A stretch of DNA of 64,000 bases from an uncultured Spirochaetales bacterium (GCA_944390025.1 CALXOK010000003.1:62001-126000), one strand, 5' to 3'. Shown: positions 9,228-19,139, counted from the first letter of the stretch. The notes: generated from the letters alone by a model not told the origin. A program made the numbers and translations.

Positions 9228-12200
9228 TTAGAGGATCTCACCCATGACAGCACCGGTCTTCTCATAGAATGCCAGACGCTCCTTGGCATCAGCAGCTGCC
9301 TTTGCGAAGAGCTCGTCAGCATGCTCCGGATTTGTCTTGTAAAGTGATGAGTAGCGGACCTCACCCTTGATGAATTCGACATAGTCGCTTGTAGCAGGCT
9401 TTGTCTCCCATGTGAATCTCTTGCCCTGCTCTGCTTCAGGATTGAAGCGGTAAAGCGGCCAGTAACCGGCTTCGACTGCCTTCTTTGCCTCAACCTGTGA
9501 GTATCTCATGTTGATACCGTGGTTGATACAAGGTGCATAGCAGAAGACGATTGACGGACCCTTGTAGGCAACAGCTTCCTGGAGGCACTTCTGAGCCTGG
9601 AGTCTGTTGTATCCAAGAGCACAGGATGCAACATATACATAGCCGTAGCTCATGCACATGAAGCCCATGTTCTTCTTGCCGAGCTTCTTACCGGAGTTGG
9701 CGAACTTGGCAACAGCGGAAAGCGGAGTTGACTTGGAAGCCTGTCCACCTGTGTTGGAGTAAACCTCTGTATCGAGAACGAGGATTGTGACGTTCTTGCC
9801 GGAAGCGACAACATGGTCAACACCACCGTATCCGATATCGTAAGCCCATCCGTCACCACCGATGATGAGGACGTTCTTGTCAGCGAAGTAGTCCTGAAGC
9901 TCGACAATCTTGTCCAGAAGAGCCTGACTCTCTGCATCTGCTGCCTTCTCCTTGGCAAGAACAGCCTGAAGCTCGTTCTGTGCTGTGATGGAAGCCTCTG
10001 TCATGTCATCCCACAGGCTGTAGCACTTCTCGATTGCAGCCTTGAGCTCTGCGGAGCATCCCTTTGCCATAAGTGCATCGCACTTTGCCTTCAGAAGACC
10101 TCTGTTGGAGTCAATTGCAAGGCGCATACCAAGACCATACTCAGCATTATCCTCAAACAGAGAGTTACCCCATGCCGGACCGCGTCCGTCGGCTCTCTTT
10201 GTGTAAGGAATTGTCGGGTATGTACCAGAGTAGATTGAAGAACAACCAGTTGCGTTTGCAATGACTGCTCTCTCACCGCAGATCTGTGAAAGCATCTTGA
10301 CATAAGGTGTCTCACCACAACCTGCACAGGCACCGGAGAACTCGAAGAGCGGCTGCTTGAACTGCAGGCCCTTGACTGTGTTCATGTTCAGGCCGTCAAG
10401 GTTGTCGTATGTGAGGCTCTCGAAGAACTCTGCATTCTGGATTTCTCCAGCTGCTCTTTCGTCTTCGACGTTGACCATTGACAGAGCCTTCTCCTTTGCA
10501 GGACATGCCTCAACACAGACACCGCATCCCTGGCAGTCTTCTGTGTAGACCTGGATCTTGAACTGGAGATCCCTGTCATTCTTTGTGTTGGACTTGATTG
10601 CCTTGAATGTCTCAGGAGCCTTGGCCATGTCAGCCGGTGTGATCTGCTTAGCCCTGATTGCAGCATGCGGACAGGACTGGACACACTGGTTACACTGGAT
10701 ACACTTTGAGGAATCCCAGTGAGGAACGAAGGCTGCAACACCTCTCTTCTCGAGCTTTGCTGTTCCTGAAGGAAGTGTTCCGTCGAAACTCATGCAGGAA
10801 ACAGGGATGTCATTGCCCTTGAGGTGCATGATCGGCTCGATGTTGTGCTTTGCGAAGTCACTTGCATCATCCGGGATGAGCTTCTTCGGCTCAAGGCTCT
10901 TTGTGATTGTTGCAGGAACCTTGACTTCAACAAGAGCTTCTGAAGCACCGTCGATGGCAGCCCAGTTCTTGTTGACGATATCCTCACCCTTCTTGAGGAA
11001 GGTCTTCTTGACGTACTTCTTGATCAGGTCAATTGCCTCTGTCTCAGGAAGGACACCGCAAATCTTGAAGAATGCAGCCTGCATGACTGTGTTGATTCTT
11101 GTTCCAAGACCAGCCTTCTGAGCGATGGCAAGTGCATTGATGTTGTAGAAGCGGATCTTCTTGTTGATGATGATTTCCTGATCGTGGCGCGGAAGATGCT
11201 CGAAAACGACATCTGAAGGAATTGCGCTGTTGAGGAGGAAGACACCACCCTCTTTAAGGTTGTCAAGCATAGCATAGCGACCGATATATGCAGGGTTGTG
11301 GCAAGCCACGAAGTCTGCATGGTCAATCAGCCATGGCATATCAAGATTTCCCTCACCGAATCTGAGGTGTGAGATTGTGATACCGCCAGACTTCTTTGAG
11401 TCATATGCGAAATATGCCTGAGCGTTGAGGTTTGTATTGTCTCCGATAATCTTGATGGAGTTCTTGTTGGCACCGACTGTACCGTCAGAACCAAGACCGT
11501 AGAACATGCAGCTCACGACACCCTTCGGTGTGACATCGATGATGTCCTTGACTGGAATTGACAGGTGTGTGACATCGTCGTTGATACCGACCGTGAAGCC
11601 GTGGAAAGCATCCTTGCTTGCGAGGAAGTCGAAGACTGCCTTTGCATGGCTCGGTGTGAAGTCCTTGGAGGAAAGTCCATAGCGGCCGCCGATAACCTTG
11701 ATACCGCTTCTGCCCTGATCATTGAGAGCTGCGACGACATCGAGGAAGAGAGGCTCACCAAGAGCACCTGGCTCCTTTGTTCTGTCCATGACAGCGATTC
11801 TCTGGACTGAAGCAGGAATTGCAGCAACGAAATCCTTTGCGCTGAACGGGCGGTAGAGGCGGACCTTGAGGACACCGACCTTGGCTCCCTTCTCGTTCAG
11901 GTAATCGACAACCCACTCGAATGTGTCAGCACCGGAACCCATGACAACGACAACGTCTGTCGCATCAGATGCACCGACATAATCAAACAGATGATACTGT
12001 CTGCCTGTGAGAGCAGCGACCTTGTCCATGTACTTCTGGACGATTGCAGGAACTGCATCATAGTACTTGTTTGAAGACTCACGGCCCTGGAAGTAGACGT
12101 CTTCGTTCTGGCTTGCAACGTGAATCTGCGGCTTCTCCGGCTTCTGTGCTCTGTCGCGGAAGCGCTTGACAAGCTTCTCGTCAACAAGAGTCCTGATGTC

Positions 12201-12770
12201 GTCATAGGAAATCTCCTCGACCTTCTGGTACTCGTGAGATGTCCTGAATCCATCGAAGAAGTTGAGGAACGGAACCTGTGCGTCAAGTGTTGACAGATGA
12301 GCGACAAGCGCCATGTCCATTGTTTCCTGAATTGAGGATGCACATGTCATTGCAAAGCCGGTCTGGCGGCATGCCATGACATCTGAGTGGTCACCGAAAA
12401 TGGAAAGTGACTGAGCAGCAAGTGAACGTGCTGAGACGTGGAAGACACAGGGGAGCATCTCACCTGCAATCTTGTACATGTTAGGAATCATCAGAAGAAG
12501 ACCCTGAGATGCCGTGAATGTTGTTGTCATTGCACCGGCAACCAGAGCACCATGAACAGCACCAGCTGCACCAGCCTCTGACTGCATTTCCATAACATCG
12601 ACCTGTCTGCCCCAGAGATTCTCTCTTCCCATTGAAGCCCACTGCTCTGAATACTCAGCCATCGGGGAGGAAGGAGTAATCGGGTAGATGGCAGCCACAT
12701 CGCTGAAAGCATATGCAATATGCGCAGCAGCGGTGTTACCATCGATTGTTACATACTTTTTTGTAGCCAT
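9228..12770 (-). CDS. nifJ: Pyruvate:ferredoxin (flavodoxin) oxidoreductase
   Basis: Single-chain oxidoreductase of 1180 aa that converts pyruvate and CoA to acetyl-CoA, CO2 and reduced ferredoxin, the central step of anaerobic pyruvate use. Visible in order: the N-terminal pyrimidine-binding domain (TIDGNTAAAHIAYAFSDV), the gamma domain, two 4Fe-4S motifs (CIQCNQCVQSCP near 690 and CQGCGVCVEACP near 747), and the TPP-binding domain with GDGWAYDIGYGG near 973 and NTGGQASKSTP. I start at ATG 12770 (MATKKYV) because GGAG lies 6 nt upstream; the ATG at 12782 would leave this site inside the coding sequence. It is monocistronic, with a good promoter and a terminator of its own. Confidence 0.97.
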   Translation of the reverse strand: MATKKYVTIDGNTAAAHIAYAFSDVAAIYPITPSSPMAEYSEQWASMGRENLWGRQVDVMEMQSEAGAAGAVHGALVAGAMTTTFTASQGLLLMIPNMYKIAGEMLPCVFHVSARSLAAQSLSIFGDHSDVMACRQTGFAMTCASSIQETMDMALVAHLSTLDAQVPFLNFFDGFRTSHEYQKVEEISYDDIRTLVDEKLVKRFRDRAQKPEKPQIHVASQNEDVYFQGRESSNKYYDAVPAIVQKYMDKVAALTGRQYHLFDYVGASDATDVVVVMGSGADTFEWVVDYLNEKGAKVGVLKVRLYRPFSAKDFVAAIPASVQRIAVMDRTKEPGALGEPLFLDVVAALNDQGRSGIKVIGGRYGLSSKDFTPSHAKAVFDFLASKDAFHGFTVGINDDVTHLSIPVKDIIDVTPKGVVSCMFYGLGSDGTVGANKNSIKIIGDNTNLNAQAYFAYDSKKSGGITISHLRFGEGNLDMPWLIDHADFVACHNPAYIGRYAMLDNLKEGGVFLLNSAIPSDVVFEHLPRHDQEIIINKKIRFYNINALAIAQKAGLGTRINTVMQAAFFKICGVLPETEAIDLIKKYVKKTFLKKGEDIVNKNWAAIDGASEALVEVKVPATITKSLEPKKLIPDDASDFAKHNIEPIMHLKGNDIPVSCMSFDGTLPSGTAKLEKRGVAAFVPHWDSSKCIQCNQCVQSCPHAAIRAKQITPADMAKAPETFKAIKSNTKNDRDLQFKIQVYTEDCQGCGVCVEACPAKEKALSMVNVEDERAAGEIQNAEFFESLTYDNLDGLNMNTVKGLQFKQPLFEFSGACAGCGETPYVKMLSQICGERAVIANATGCSSIYSGTYPTIPYTKRADGRGPAWGNSLFEDNAEYGLGMRLAIDSNRGLLKAKCDALMAKGCSAELKAAIEKCYSLWDDMTEASITAQNELQAVLAKEKAADAESQALLDKIVELQDYFADKNVLIIGGDGWAYDIGYGGVDHVVASGKNVTILVLDTEVYSNTGGQASKSTPLSAVAKFANSGKKLGKKNMGFMCMSYGYVYVASCALGYNRLQAQKCLQEAVAYKGPSIVFCYAPCINHGINMRYSQVEAKKAVEAGYWPLYRFNPEAEQGKRFTWETKPATSDYVEFIKGEVRYSSLYKTNPEHADELFAKAAADAKERLAFYEKTGAVMGEIL

Positions 12771-12821
12771 CTTTTTCTCCATACGCGTTTGGATTGATTT
12801 TGGCCGTTACGACCATTTTTT

Positions 12822-12850
12822 ATAATACCGCGAGGAGAGTGAGAGTGCAA
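12822..12850 (-). promoter_or_regulatory. Sigma-70 type promoter of nifJ
   Basis: On the minus strand TTGCAC (12850-12845), a 17-bp spacer and TATTAT (12827-12822). Transcription should start near 12815, giving a leader of about 45 nt before ATG 12770. Confidence 0.75.
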
Positions 12851-12939
12851 GACAAAGATAATGGAATAGCGTTTCAAAAATGAATTTTTTCACAGGAATG
12901 AGCGCAGCCTCAGAACAGGAACCTGACAGCTGCAACACG

Positions 12940-13503
12940 TCAGAACTTCTCGATGAATCTCACTTCTGACTTGTTCCAGTAGCCCATATAGACACGTTCC
13001 TCATTGTCATCAAGATTGAGCTGGTACATACGGAAGAATACCTGAATGTCCTTGGGCTGCCACAGCTCTTCGTATGTGTACATGTACTTCATTCCTGCTT
13101 TCTGCATCACCCTTCCGCTTGCCGGATTGTTCCTGTCATGCGTCGCAGTCAGGTATGGCAGGCCTTCTTTCCTTGCCTGGCTGATGACAGTCCTGCAGGC
13201 TTCAGTGATTATGCCTCTGTTCCAGAATTCCTTTCTCAGGCCGTAGCCGAGGTCATATGGCTCTTTCTCTGCGATGGTGATGTAACCGGCAGGACAGTCC
13301 GTCCCTTTCAGGCAGACTGCATATGCCTGGTTTACAAACCTCTCTTCCAGAAAACGTCTTGTCTCTTCCATGTCCCTGACCGGGTACCATGGAAGAAACA
13401 TGTTGACTTCAGCATCACAGAGAATCGCAAACAATGCAGGAATGTCGTCTTCCGTGAATCTCCTGAGAACCAGATTCTCTGAATACAGTTCACATGTCTT
13501 CAT
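12940..13503 (-). CDS. GNAT family N-acetyltransferase (RimJ/RimL-like)
   Basis: A 187-aa acetyltransferase of the RimJ/RimL branch: N-terminal LVLRRFTEDDIPALFAIL, central strand PAGYITIAEKEPYDLGYGL, the acetyl-CoA loop region RKEFWNRGIITEACR and late NPASGRVMQKAGMKY. Members acetylate protein N-termini, antibiotics or small molecules; the substrate is unknown. It starts 6 nt after the gdhA stop without a strong ribosome site, so it is probably translated by coupling as the second gene of a gdhA operon. Confidence 0.88.
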   Translation of the reverse strand: MKTCELYSENLVLRRFTEDDIPALFAILCDAEVNMFLPWYPVRDMEETRRFLEERFVNQAYAVCLKGTDCPAGYITIAEKEPYDLGYGLRKEFWNRGIITEACRTVISQARKEGLPYLTATHDRNNPASGRVMQKAGMKYMYTYEELWQPKDIQVFFRMYQLNLDDNEERVYMGYWNKSEVRFIEKF

Positions 13504-13509
13504 GATGTT

Positions 13510-14847
13510 TCAGTATCCGAGCTGGCACATTGCGTCTGCGACACGTCTGAAGCCTGCGATGTTCGCACCTCTGACATAGTTCACATAACCGTCATCCTGC
13601 AATCCTTCCTTCAGACAGGCAGCATGGATTCCGCTCATGATATGACGCAGTCTCTGGTCAACTTCATCACGTGTCCAGAAAAGATGCTGGGCATTCTGGC
13701 TCATCTCCAGACATGAGACCGCGACACCGCCCGCATTGGCAGCCTTTCCGGGAGCGAGGGAAATCTCTTTCTCAATCAGATAGTCCGCTGCATCAGCACA
13801 AAGGCCCATGTTGGACGTCTCGATGACATACCGGCAGCCATTGCTGACAAGGGTCCTGGCATCCTCAAGTGTCATCTCATTCTGTATGGCACACGGGAAG
13901 GCCATGTCCACAGGAACCTCCCATGGTTTGCGTCCCGGGATGAACTGGGCCTTGAAGCGGTCAGCATATGGTTTGACGATGTCATTGTTGCTGGCCCTGA
14001 GCTGCAGCATGTAGCTGATCTTCTGATCAGTGTTTATTCCATCCTCATCAAGGATGTATCCATCCGGGCCTGAGATTGTCACGACTTTCGCACCGAGCTG
14101 GCTTGCCTTGAGCACAGCACCCCAGGCGACGTTGCCAAAACCGGAAACGGCAATTCTCTTGCCTTTCAGGCTGTCACCGGCAGTCCTGAGCATCTCGTCT
14201 GCGAAATACATTGTGCCGAAGCCAGTGGCTTCAGGACGTACAAGGCTTCCTCCCCATCCTGCACCCTTGCCGGTGAGGACACCAGTATTCTCTCCTCTTA
14301 TTCTCTTGTACTGACCGTAGAGGAAACCGATTTCCCTGGCACCGACACCGATGTCACCTGCAGGAACGTCAGTATCCGGACCGATGTACTTCTGAAGTTC
14401 TGTCATGAATGAGCGGCAGAAGCGGAGAATCTCACTGTCGCTGCGCCCTCTGGCAGAGAAGTCAGATCCGCCCTTTCCGCCTCCCATAGGAAGCCCGGTG
14501 AGCGCATTCTTGAATATCTGCTCAAAGCCGAGGAATTTCAGGGAGCCAAGAGTCACAGAGGAATGGAACCGCAGGCCTCCCTTGTATGGGCCGAGAGCAT
14601 TGTTGAACTGCACCCGGTAGCCTCTGTTCACCTGAATGTCTCCATTGTCATCCTCCCATTCGACCTTGAATGAGAATACCCGGTCCGGCTCTGTGATTCT
14701 CTCCAGAATCTTGTTGCTGATGTACTGCGGGTTGTCATTGACCACATCGATGACGGAAGCGACGACTTCCTTTGCGGCCTGAATGAACTCATCCTGTCCC
14801 GGATTTCTTTTCGCAAGTTCTGAAATGAAGCTTTCAAGGTTGTACAT
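13510..14847 (-). CDS. gdhA: Glutamate dehydrogenase (hexameric class)
   Basis: A 445-aa glutamate dehydrogenase of the hexameric bacterial class, probably NADP-dependent by overall similarity to GdhA, joining ammonium to 2-oxoglutarate. Substrate residues are in place: Lys89 in GPYKGGLRFH and the catalytic Lys125 in PMGGGKGGSDF, followed by PAGDIGVGAREIG and the nucleotide fold SGFGNVAWGA. The start has GGGAG at good spacing. A perfect -35 (TTGACA) precedes it and an inverted repeat flanks the -10 region. It is divergent from the receiver/PEP-synthase fusion gene and followed by a GNAT gene. Confidence 0.96.
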   Translation of the reverse strand: MYNLESFISELAKRNPGQDEFIQAAKEVVASVIDVVNDNPQYISNKILERITEPDRVFSFKVEWEDDNGDIQVNRGYRVQFNNALGPYKGGLRFHSSVTLGSLKFLGFEQIFKNALTGLPMGGGKGGSDFSARGRSDSEILRFCRSFMTELQKYIGPDTDVPAGDIGVGAREIGFLYGQYKRIRGENTGVLTGKGAGWGGSLVRPEATGFGTMYFADEMLRTAGDSLKGKRIAVSGFGNVAWGAVLKASQLGAKVVTISGPDGYILDEDGINTDQKISYMLQLRASNNDIVKPYADRFKAQFIPGRKPWEVPVDMAFPCAIQNEMTLEDARTLVSNGCRYVIETSNMGLCADAADYLIEKEISLAPGKAANAGGVAVSCLEMSQNAQHLFWTRDEVDQRLRHIMSGIHAACLKEGLQDDGYVNYVRGANIAGFRRVADAMCQLGY

Positions 14848-14900
14848 GGCTTAATCTCCCTTGTAAGCCCAGATTAAGGCTGTTTTTCAAAATCTGTCAA
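14848..14900 (-). promoter_or_regulatory. gdhA promoter with inverted repeat across the -10 region
   Basis: Minus strand: TTGACA (14900-14895), then TTAATC or TAATCT at 17-18 bp spacing (14877-14871). A 10-bp inverted repeat, GGCTTAATCT at 14848-14857 and AGATTAAGGC at 14871-14880 (9 of 10 paired), spans the -10 and start-site region, which looks like an operator for nitrogen- or 2-oxoglutarate-responsive control. The regulator is not identifiable. Confidence 0.6.
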
Positions 14901-15021
14901 GAAAAATTCTGATTCCATCAATATTAAACCGAATAAATTATGATTATCGCAATTGATGATTGTTTTCTTTCATCACCGAGAAGACATCAGCACAGCCTCT
15001 GTTTTATGCTATCATGAAGCC

Positions 15022-17964
15022 ATGTACAATCTCGACCAGACCTGGATTCCGTTCTCATCCCTGATGCTGAAGCACATCTACAATGTCCTTCTGGTGTGCT
15101 CGGACTATGACCGTTTCATGCTTGAGGAGGACGGACGCGTTGAGGAACAGCTGTATAAGGAATACATGGAACTCGGGCTTTCCACCCCGCCGAAGATAAC
15201 CCACACATCAGACACGCAGGAAGCTCTCTCTCTTATAGGCCAGCTCGGCTTCGATCTTGTCATCACCATGCTCGATTTCCATACAGGCAAGGTCGAGAAG
15301 TTCGCGCGTCAGGTCAAAGAAATGAAACCCGACATGCCGGTCATCGTCCTGGCCCCCTCTCCGGACCACCGGAGGATGAAGGCGCTTAAAGAGGAAAAGG
15401 AAAGCGCCATTGACCAGATTTTCTACTGGCAGGGGGATGCGACCCTTTTTCTTGCCATGATCAAGCTGGTTGAGGATTCTCTGAATGTCGAACATGACAC
15501 AGGGGTTGCCGACGTGCAGGTCATCATCCTCATCGAAGACTCCATACGCTTCATCTCATCCTATCTGCCCGTGATGTACACAAGCCTCATCAAGCAGACA
15601 AGACTCAGCATCCTGGAAGCCCTCAACGAATGGGGCAAGACGCTTAGAATGAGAGGCAGGGCGAAGATTCTTCTTGCCCGTGACGGCGAAAGCGCGATGA
15701 CGCTTTACTCAAAATACAGAAAGAATGTTCTGGGAATCATCACGGATGTGAACTTCCCCTATCAGGGAAAGCAGGAAGGAAGCGGACTTGTCTTCGCAAG
15801 CCAGATCCGGCAGATGGATGAGAATCTTCCGATTCTGATTCAGTCAACCGACATAAAGAATGCCTCAGATGCATCCCGGCTAAATGCGGATTTCATCTGG
15901 AAGCAGTCTGCCAGCCTGCTGTCCTCTCTGGAGGAGCATTTCATAAAATATTACAACTACGGGCCTTTTAACTTCATCAACCCCGCCACAGGAGAGACAA
16001 TCCTCAGTGCTAGGACTATGAAGGAGGTGCAGAATGCGATTCTCTCAATCCCTGCAAAGTGTCTGTGGTACCACTCGAAGCGCAATGACTTCTCACGCTG
16101 GCTCAGGGCCCAGAGCATGTACCAGCTGTCTGCAATCATAGAAGATATCAACGCCAGTGGCGAGGATGAGGTGGAGACCCTCCGCCAGCGGCTCTACACT
16201 GCAATCAGAGAGTACAGAACAAGACGCACAAGAGGAGTGATTGCCCAGTTCAGCCCCGACAGCTATGATGACACCTCCTTCTTCTCCAGAATCGGCTCAG
16301 GCAGCCTCGGCGGCAAAGGACGCGGCCTTGCTTTCATCGCCGCAGAGATGATGGCCGCAAGAGTCCAGGAGGAATGGCCTGACATTTACCTTTCAATCCC
16401 GAAGACCGTTGTCATATCCACCCAGATGTATGACAACTTCTTCAGCATGCATCAGCTGGACACATCTGCCCTCAGCACGATGGAGGACAGCCACATTCTC
16501 TCGCTCTTTCTTTCTCTGGAGCTGCCTCAGGAGCTCACGGAATGTCTGAGGGAATTCCTGAAAGTGGTCACCCAGCCGCTTTCTGTCCGTTCCTCCTCCC
16601 TGCTGGAAGACAGCCACAGCGAACCTTTCGCTGGCGTCTACCAGACCTGCATGATCAGCAACAGCGGAAGCGATGTGAAGAGACTTAAGGAGCTTGAGGC
16701 TGCAGTGAAAACAGTCTGGGCCTCGGTCTTCTTCCGGAGGGCACGGGAATACCTGTCCATCACAGGGCACATGGCCGAAGAGGAGAAGATGGCAGTCATC
16801 CTCCAGCAGGTAACAGGGTCCAGGCATGGACGCTGGTACTTCCCGAATGTCTCGGGTGTTGCAAGAAGCCTTAACTATTACCCTGTCAGCGGACAGAAAA
16901 GCGAGGACGGTGTGGGCATGCTCTCATTCGGCTTCGGCAAGAGTGTCGTCGATGACGGCTCTGCCTTCCGTTTCTGCCCGGCAAAACCCAAGAAACCCTC
17001 ATCAGACCTTAACGGGAATGCATCCAATCAGGACAGTTTCTACGCCCTCGACATGGAAATGCCTTTCGACCCGCTGAAAAACCAGGACAACCTTGTCCTG
17101 CTTCCCTTAAGCGAAGCGGAGAAATACCCGGCAAGCCTGAAATACATCGCATCGACCCTCGACAGCCAGACATACACCCTGAGCGAGTCCATCAGGGCGG
17201 AAGGCCATAAAATCATCACTTTCAATGGAATGCTCAAGTACGACATGTTCCCCCTTGCCCCTGTCATCGACAGGATTCTCAAGCTCGGAACGAAGAGCAT
17301 GAACACGCCTGTGGAGATTGAGATTGCGGTGAACACTGAGCGCAGCGGCGAGAAGAAACCCGATTTCTCCATCCTCCAGATCCGGCCCATTGCCTCAGCC
17401 TACACGGAAAGCGATGTCGAGATAGAGGATTCTGAGAAAGCCGGCTGCATTGTCTGGGCAGAAAGCGTCATGGGAAACGGTATTGTTGAAGGTCTATATG
17501 ATATCGTCGCAATCAAGCCGGAATGCTTCAGCGCAAGCCGGATGAGCCAGATGGCGGGAGAGCTGTCTGCCTTCAACTCTCTTCTCAGCGACAGGGAATA
17601 CGTGCTCATCGTCGCCGGACGTCTGGGTTCCACCGACCGCTGGCTCGGCATCCCCTGTGCCTGGTCCGACATCTCGCATGCCCGTGTCATAGTCGAGACA
17701 GGACTGCCCGAACTTCAGGTTGAGCCGAGTCAGGGGACGCACTTCTTCCAGAACATGACAAGTCTGGGCTGTGTCTATCTGACCGTCAACCCTGTTTTCT
17801 CTCAGGGTGTTCTGGATTTCAGCCAGCTTGCAAAGCTGACAAAGGTGAAAGAGAGCGACCATTTCATCCACTACCGGAGCAATGAGCCTCTTGTGATTAA
17901 AGCCAACGGCCTTGAGCAGAAGGCCATTATAAAAGAATACAAGGAGATTGAAAGATGGGATTAA
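15022..17964 (+). CDS. Double-receiver / PEP-synthase ATP-grasp fusion protein
   Basis: A 980-aa multidomain protein. Residues about 20-150 and 170-320 look like two receiver-type folds (candidate aspartates Asp85 in ITMLDF and Asp242 in IITDVNFP). Residues about 425-800 form a PPDK_N/PEP-synthase ATP-grasp domain with GSGSLGGKGRGLAF and the signature LSVRSSSLLEDSHSEPFAG near 516, and a late QIRPIAS. The phospho-histidine swivelling domain and the PEP/pyruvate TIM barrel of true PEP synthase are missing, so it cannot make PEP by the known route. ATG 15022 is chosen (MYNLDQTW); no ribosome site exists, but TATCAT ends 6 nt before it. The next gene, an alcohol dehydrogenase, overlaps by 10 nt. 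Known only as a family of uncharacterised 'PEP/pyruvate-binding' proteins. Confidence 0.82.
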   Translation: MYNLDQTWIPFSSLMLKHIYNVLLVCSDYDRFMLEEDGRVEEQLYKEYMELGLSTPPKITHTSDTQEALSLIGQLGFDLVITMLDFHTGKVEKFARQVKEMKPDMPVIVLAPSPDHRRMKALKEEKESAIDQIFYWQGDATLFLAMIKLVEDSLNVEHDTGVADVQVIILIEDSIRFISSYLPVMYTSLIKQTRLSILEALNEWGKTLRMRGRAKILLARDGESAMTLYSKYRKNVLGIITDVNFPYQGKQEGSGLVFASQIRQMDENLPILIQSTDIKNASDASRLNADFIWKQSASLLSSLEEHFIKYYNYGPFNFINPATGETILSARTMKEVQNAILSIPAKCLWYHSKRNDFSRWLRAQSMYQLSAIIEDINASGEDEVETLRQRLYTAIREYRTRRTRGVIAQFSPDSYDDTSFFSRIGSGSLGGKGRGLAFIAAEMMAARVQEEWPDIYLSIPKTVVISTQMYDNFFSMHQLDTSALSTMEDSHILSLFLSLELPQELTECLREFLKVVTQPLSVRSSSLLEDSHSEPFAGVYQTCMISNSGSDVKRLKELEAAVKTVWASVFFRRAREYLSITGHMAEEEKMAVILQQVTGSRHGRWYFPNVSGVARSLNYYPVSGQKSEDGVGMLSFGFGKSVVDDGSAFRFCPAKPKKPSSDLNGNASNQDSFYALDMEMPFDPLKNQDNLVLLPLSEAEKYPASLKYIASTLDSQTYTLSESIRAEGHKIITFNGMLKYDMFPLAPVIDRILKLGTKSMNTPVEIEIAVNTERSGEKKPDFSILQIRPIASAYTESDVEIEDSEKAGCIVWAESVMGNGIVEGLYDIVAIKPECFSASRMSQMAGELSAFNSLLSDREYVLIVAGRLGSTDRWLGIPCAWSDISHARVIVETGLPELQVEPSQGTHFFQNMTSLGCVYLTVNPVFSQGVLDFSQLAKLTKVKESDHFIHYRSNEPLVIKANGLEQKAIIKEYKEIERWD

Positions 17965-19136
17965 GCAGATATTACACACCCACACGTGTCACGCTCGGAC
18001 CGGAAGCATGGAAAGAAGTGGCATGTGAACTGAAAAAAGAGGGTGCAAGGAAAGTGCTTGTGCATTACGGTTCTGCAAGAATCGAGAAAAACGGCTTTCT
18101 TGACAGCATCCTCTGTCTGCTGGATGAGGCCGGCATAGAATATATCAGGCTTTCCGGAGTCGTTCCGAACCCCCGCCTCTCTCTAGTGAGAAAAGGAATC
18201 GACATATGCAGGAAGAACGGAATCGACTTCATCCTCGCAATCGGAGGAGGTTCTGTCATCGACAGCGCCAAGTGCATTGGCTATGGAGTCAGATACGATG
18301 GTGACGTGTGGGACTTCTACAGCCAGAAGGCAACTCCTCAGGACACGCTTCCTGTCGGATGCATCCTCACGATGGCTGCAGCAGGAAGTGAAATGAGCGA
18401 CTCTTCTGTCATCACAAATGAGGAAGGCGGGCTGAAAAGAGGCTGCAACAGCGATGTGTGCCGCCTGCGCTTTGCCCTTCTCGACCCTTGTCTGACCTAT
18501 TCCCTTCCCTCTTACCAGACAAGCTGTGCCGTTGTCGACATCATGATGCACACAATGGAGCGGTACTTCACTTCAGGTTCTTCCCTTCCATTGACGGACA
18601 ATATGGCCTATGCCCTTCTCAGAAGCGTGAAGGAGGCTGGCCAGAAGGCACTCAGGAGACCGGATGACTATGAGGCACGTGCCGTTCTCATGTGGGCCTC
18701 ATCCCTTTCCCACAATGGTCTTCTCGCCACAGGAAACGACACAAAAGGGGACTGGGCATGCCACCAGCTTGAACATGAGCTTTCCGGCATGTTCGATGTC
18801 GCGCACGGCGCCGGCCTTGCCGCAATCTGGCCAGCCTGGGCCCGCTATAATCTTGCAGTGAACCCCGGACGCATCGCGGCTCTGGGACGCAATGTGCTGG
18901 ATATATCCGACAGCGGTGATGACATGAAGGATGCTGAGGCAACAATCCTTGCGATGGAGGATTTCTACAGCAGAATCGGAATGCCTGTGCGGATAAGCGG
19001 TCTGGGAATCAGCCTGAGTGATGAGGACATAAACACACTCGCATACAAATGCTCTTTCGAAGGAAAAAGGACAATAGGAGCTTTCAGAAAGCTCTCTCAG
19101 GAGGATATGAAGGCAATCTACACGCTTGCCCGCTGA
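17955..19136 (+). CDS. Iron-containing alcohol dehydrogenase
   Basis: Group III alcohol dehydrogenase of 393 aa (BdhA/YqhD-like), NAD(P)H-dependent and cytoplasmic, reducing aldehydes such as butyraldehyde or acetaldehyde. The Rossmann-type half has GGGSVIDSAK near 96; metal ligands are in VVDIMMHTMERYF and the late CHQLEHELSGMFDVAHGAG. It starts inside the last codons of the fusion gene with AAGGAG 8 nt upstream, so the two are translationally coupled. The pairing suggests the fusion protein acts in, or controls, fermentation, but this is inference from position only. Confidence 0.93.
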   Translation: MGLSRYYTPTRVTLGPEAWKEVACELKKEGARKVLVHYGSARIEKNGFLDSILCLLDEAGIEYIRLSGVVPNPRLSLVRKGIDICRKNGIDFILAIGGGSVIDSAKCIGYGVRYDGDVWDFYSQKATPQDTLPVGCILTMAAAGSEMSDSSVITNEEGGLKRGCNSDVCRLRFALLDPCLTYSLPSYQTSCAVVDIMMHTMERYFTSGSSLPLTDNMAYALLRSVKEAGQKALRRPDDYEARAVLMWASSLSHNGLLATGNDTKGDWACHQLEHELSGMFDVAHGAGLAAIWPAWARYNLAVNPGRIAALGRNVLDISDSGDDMKDAEATILAMEDFYSRIGMPVRISGLGISLSDEDINTLAYKCSFEGKRTIGAFRKLSQEDMKAIYTLAR

Positions 19137-19139
19137 GAT

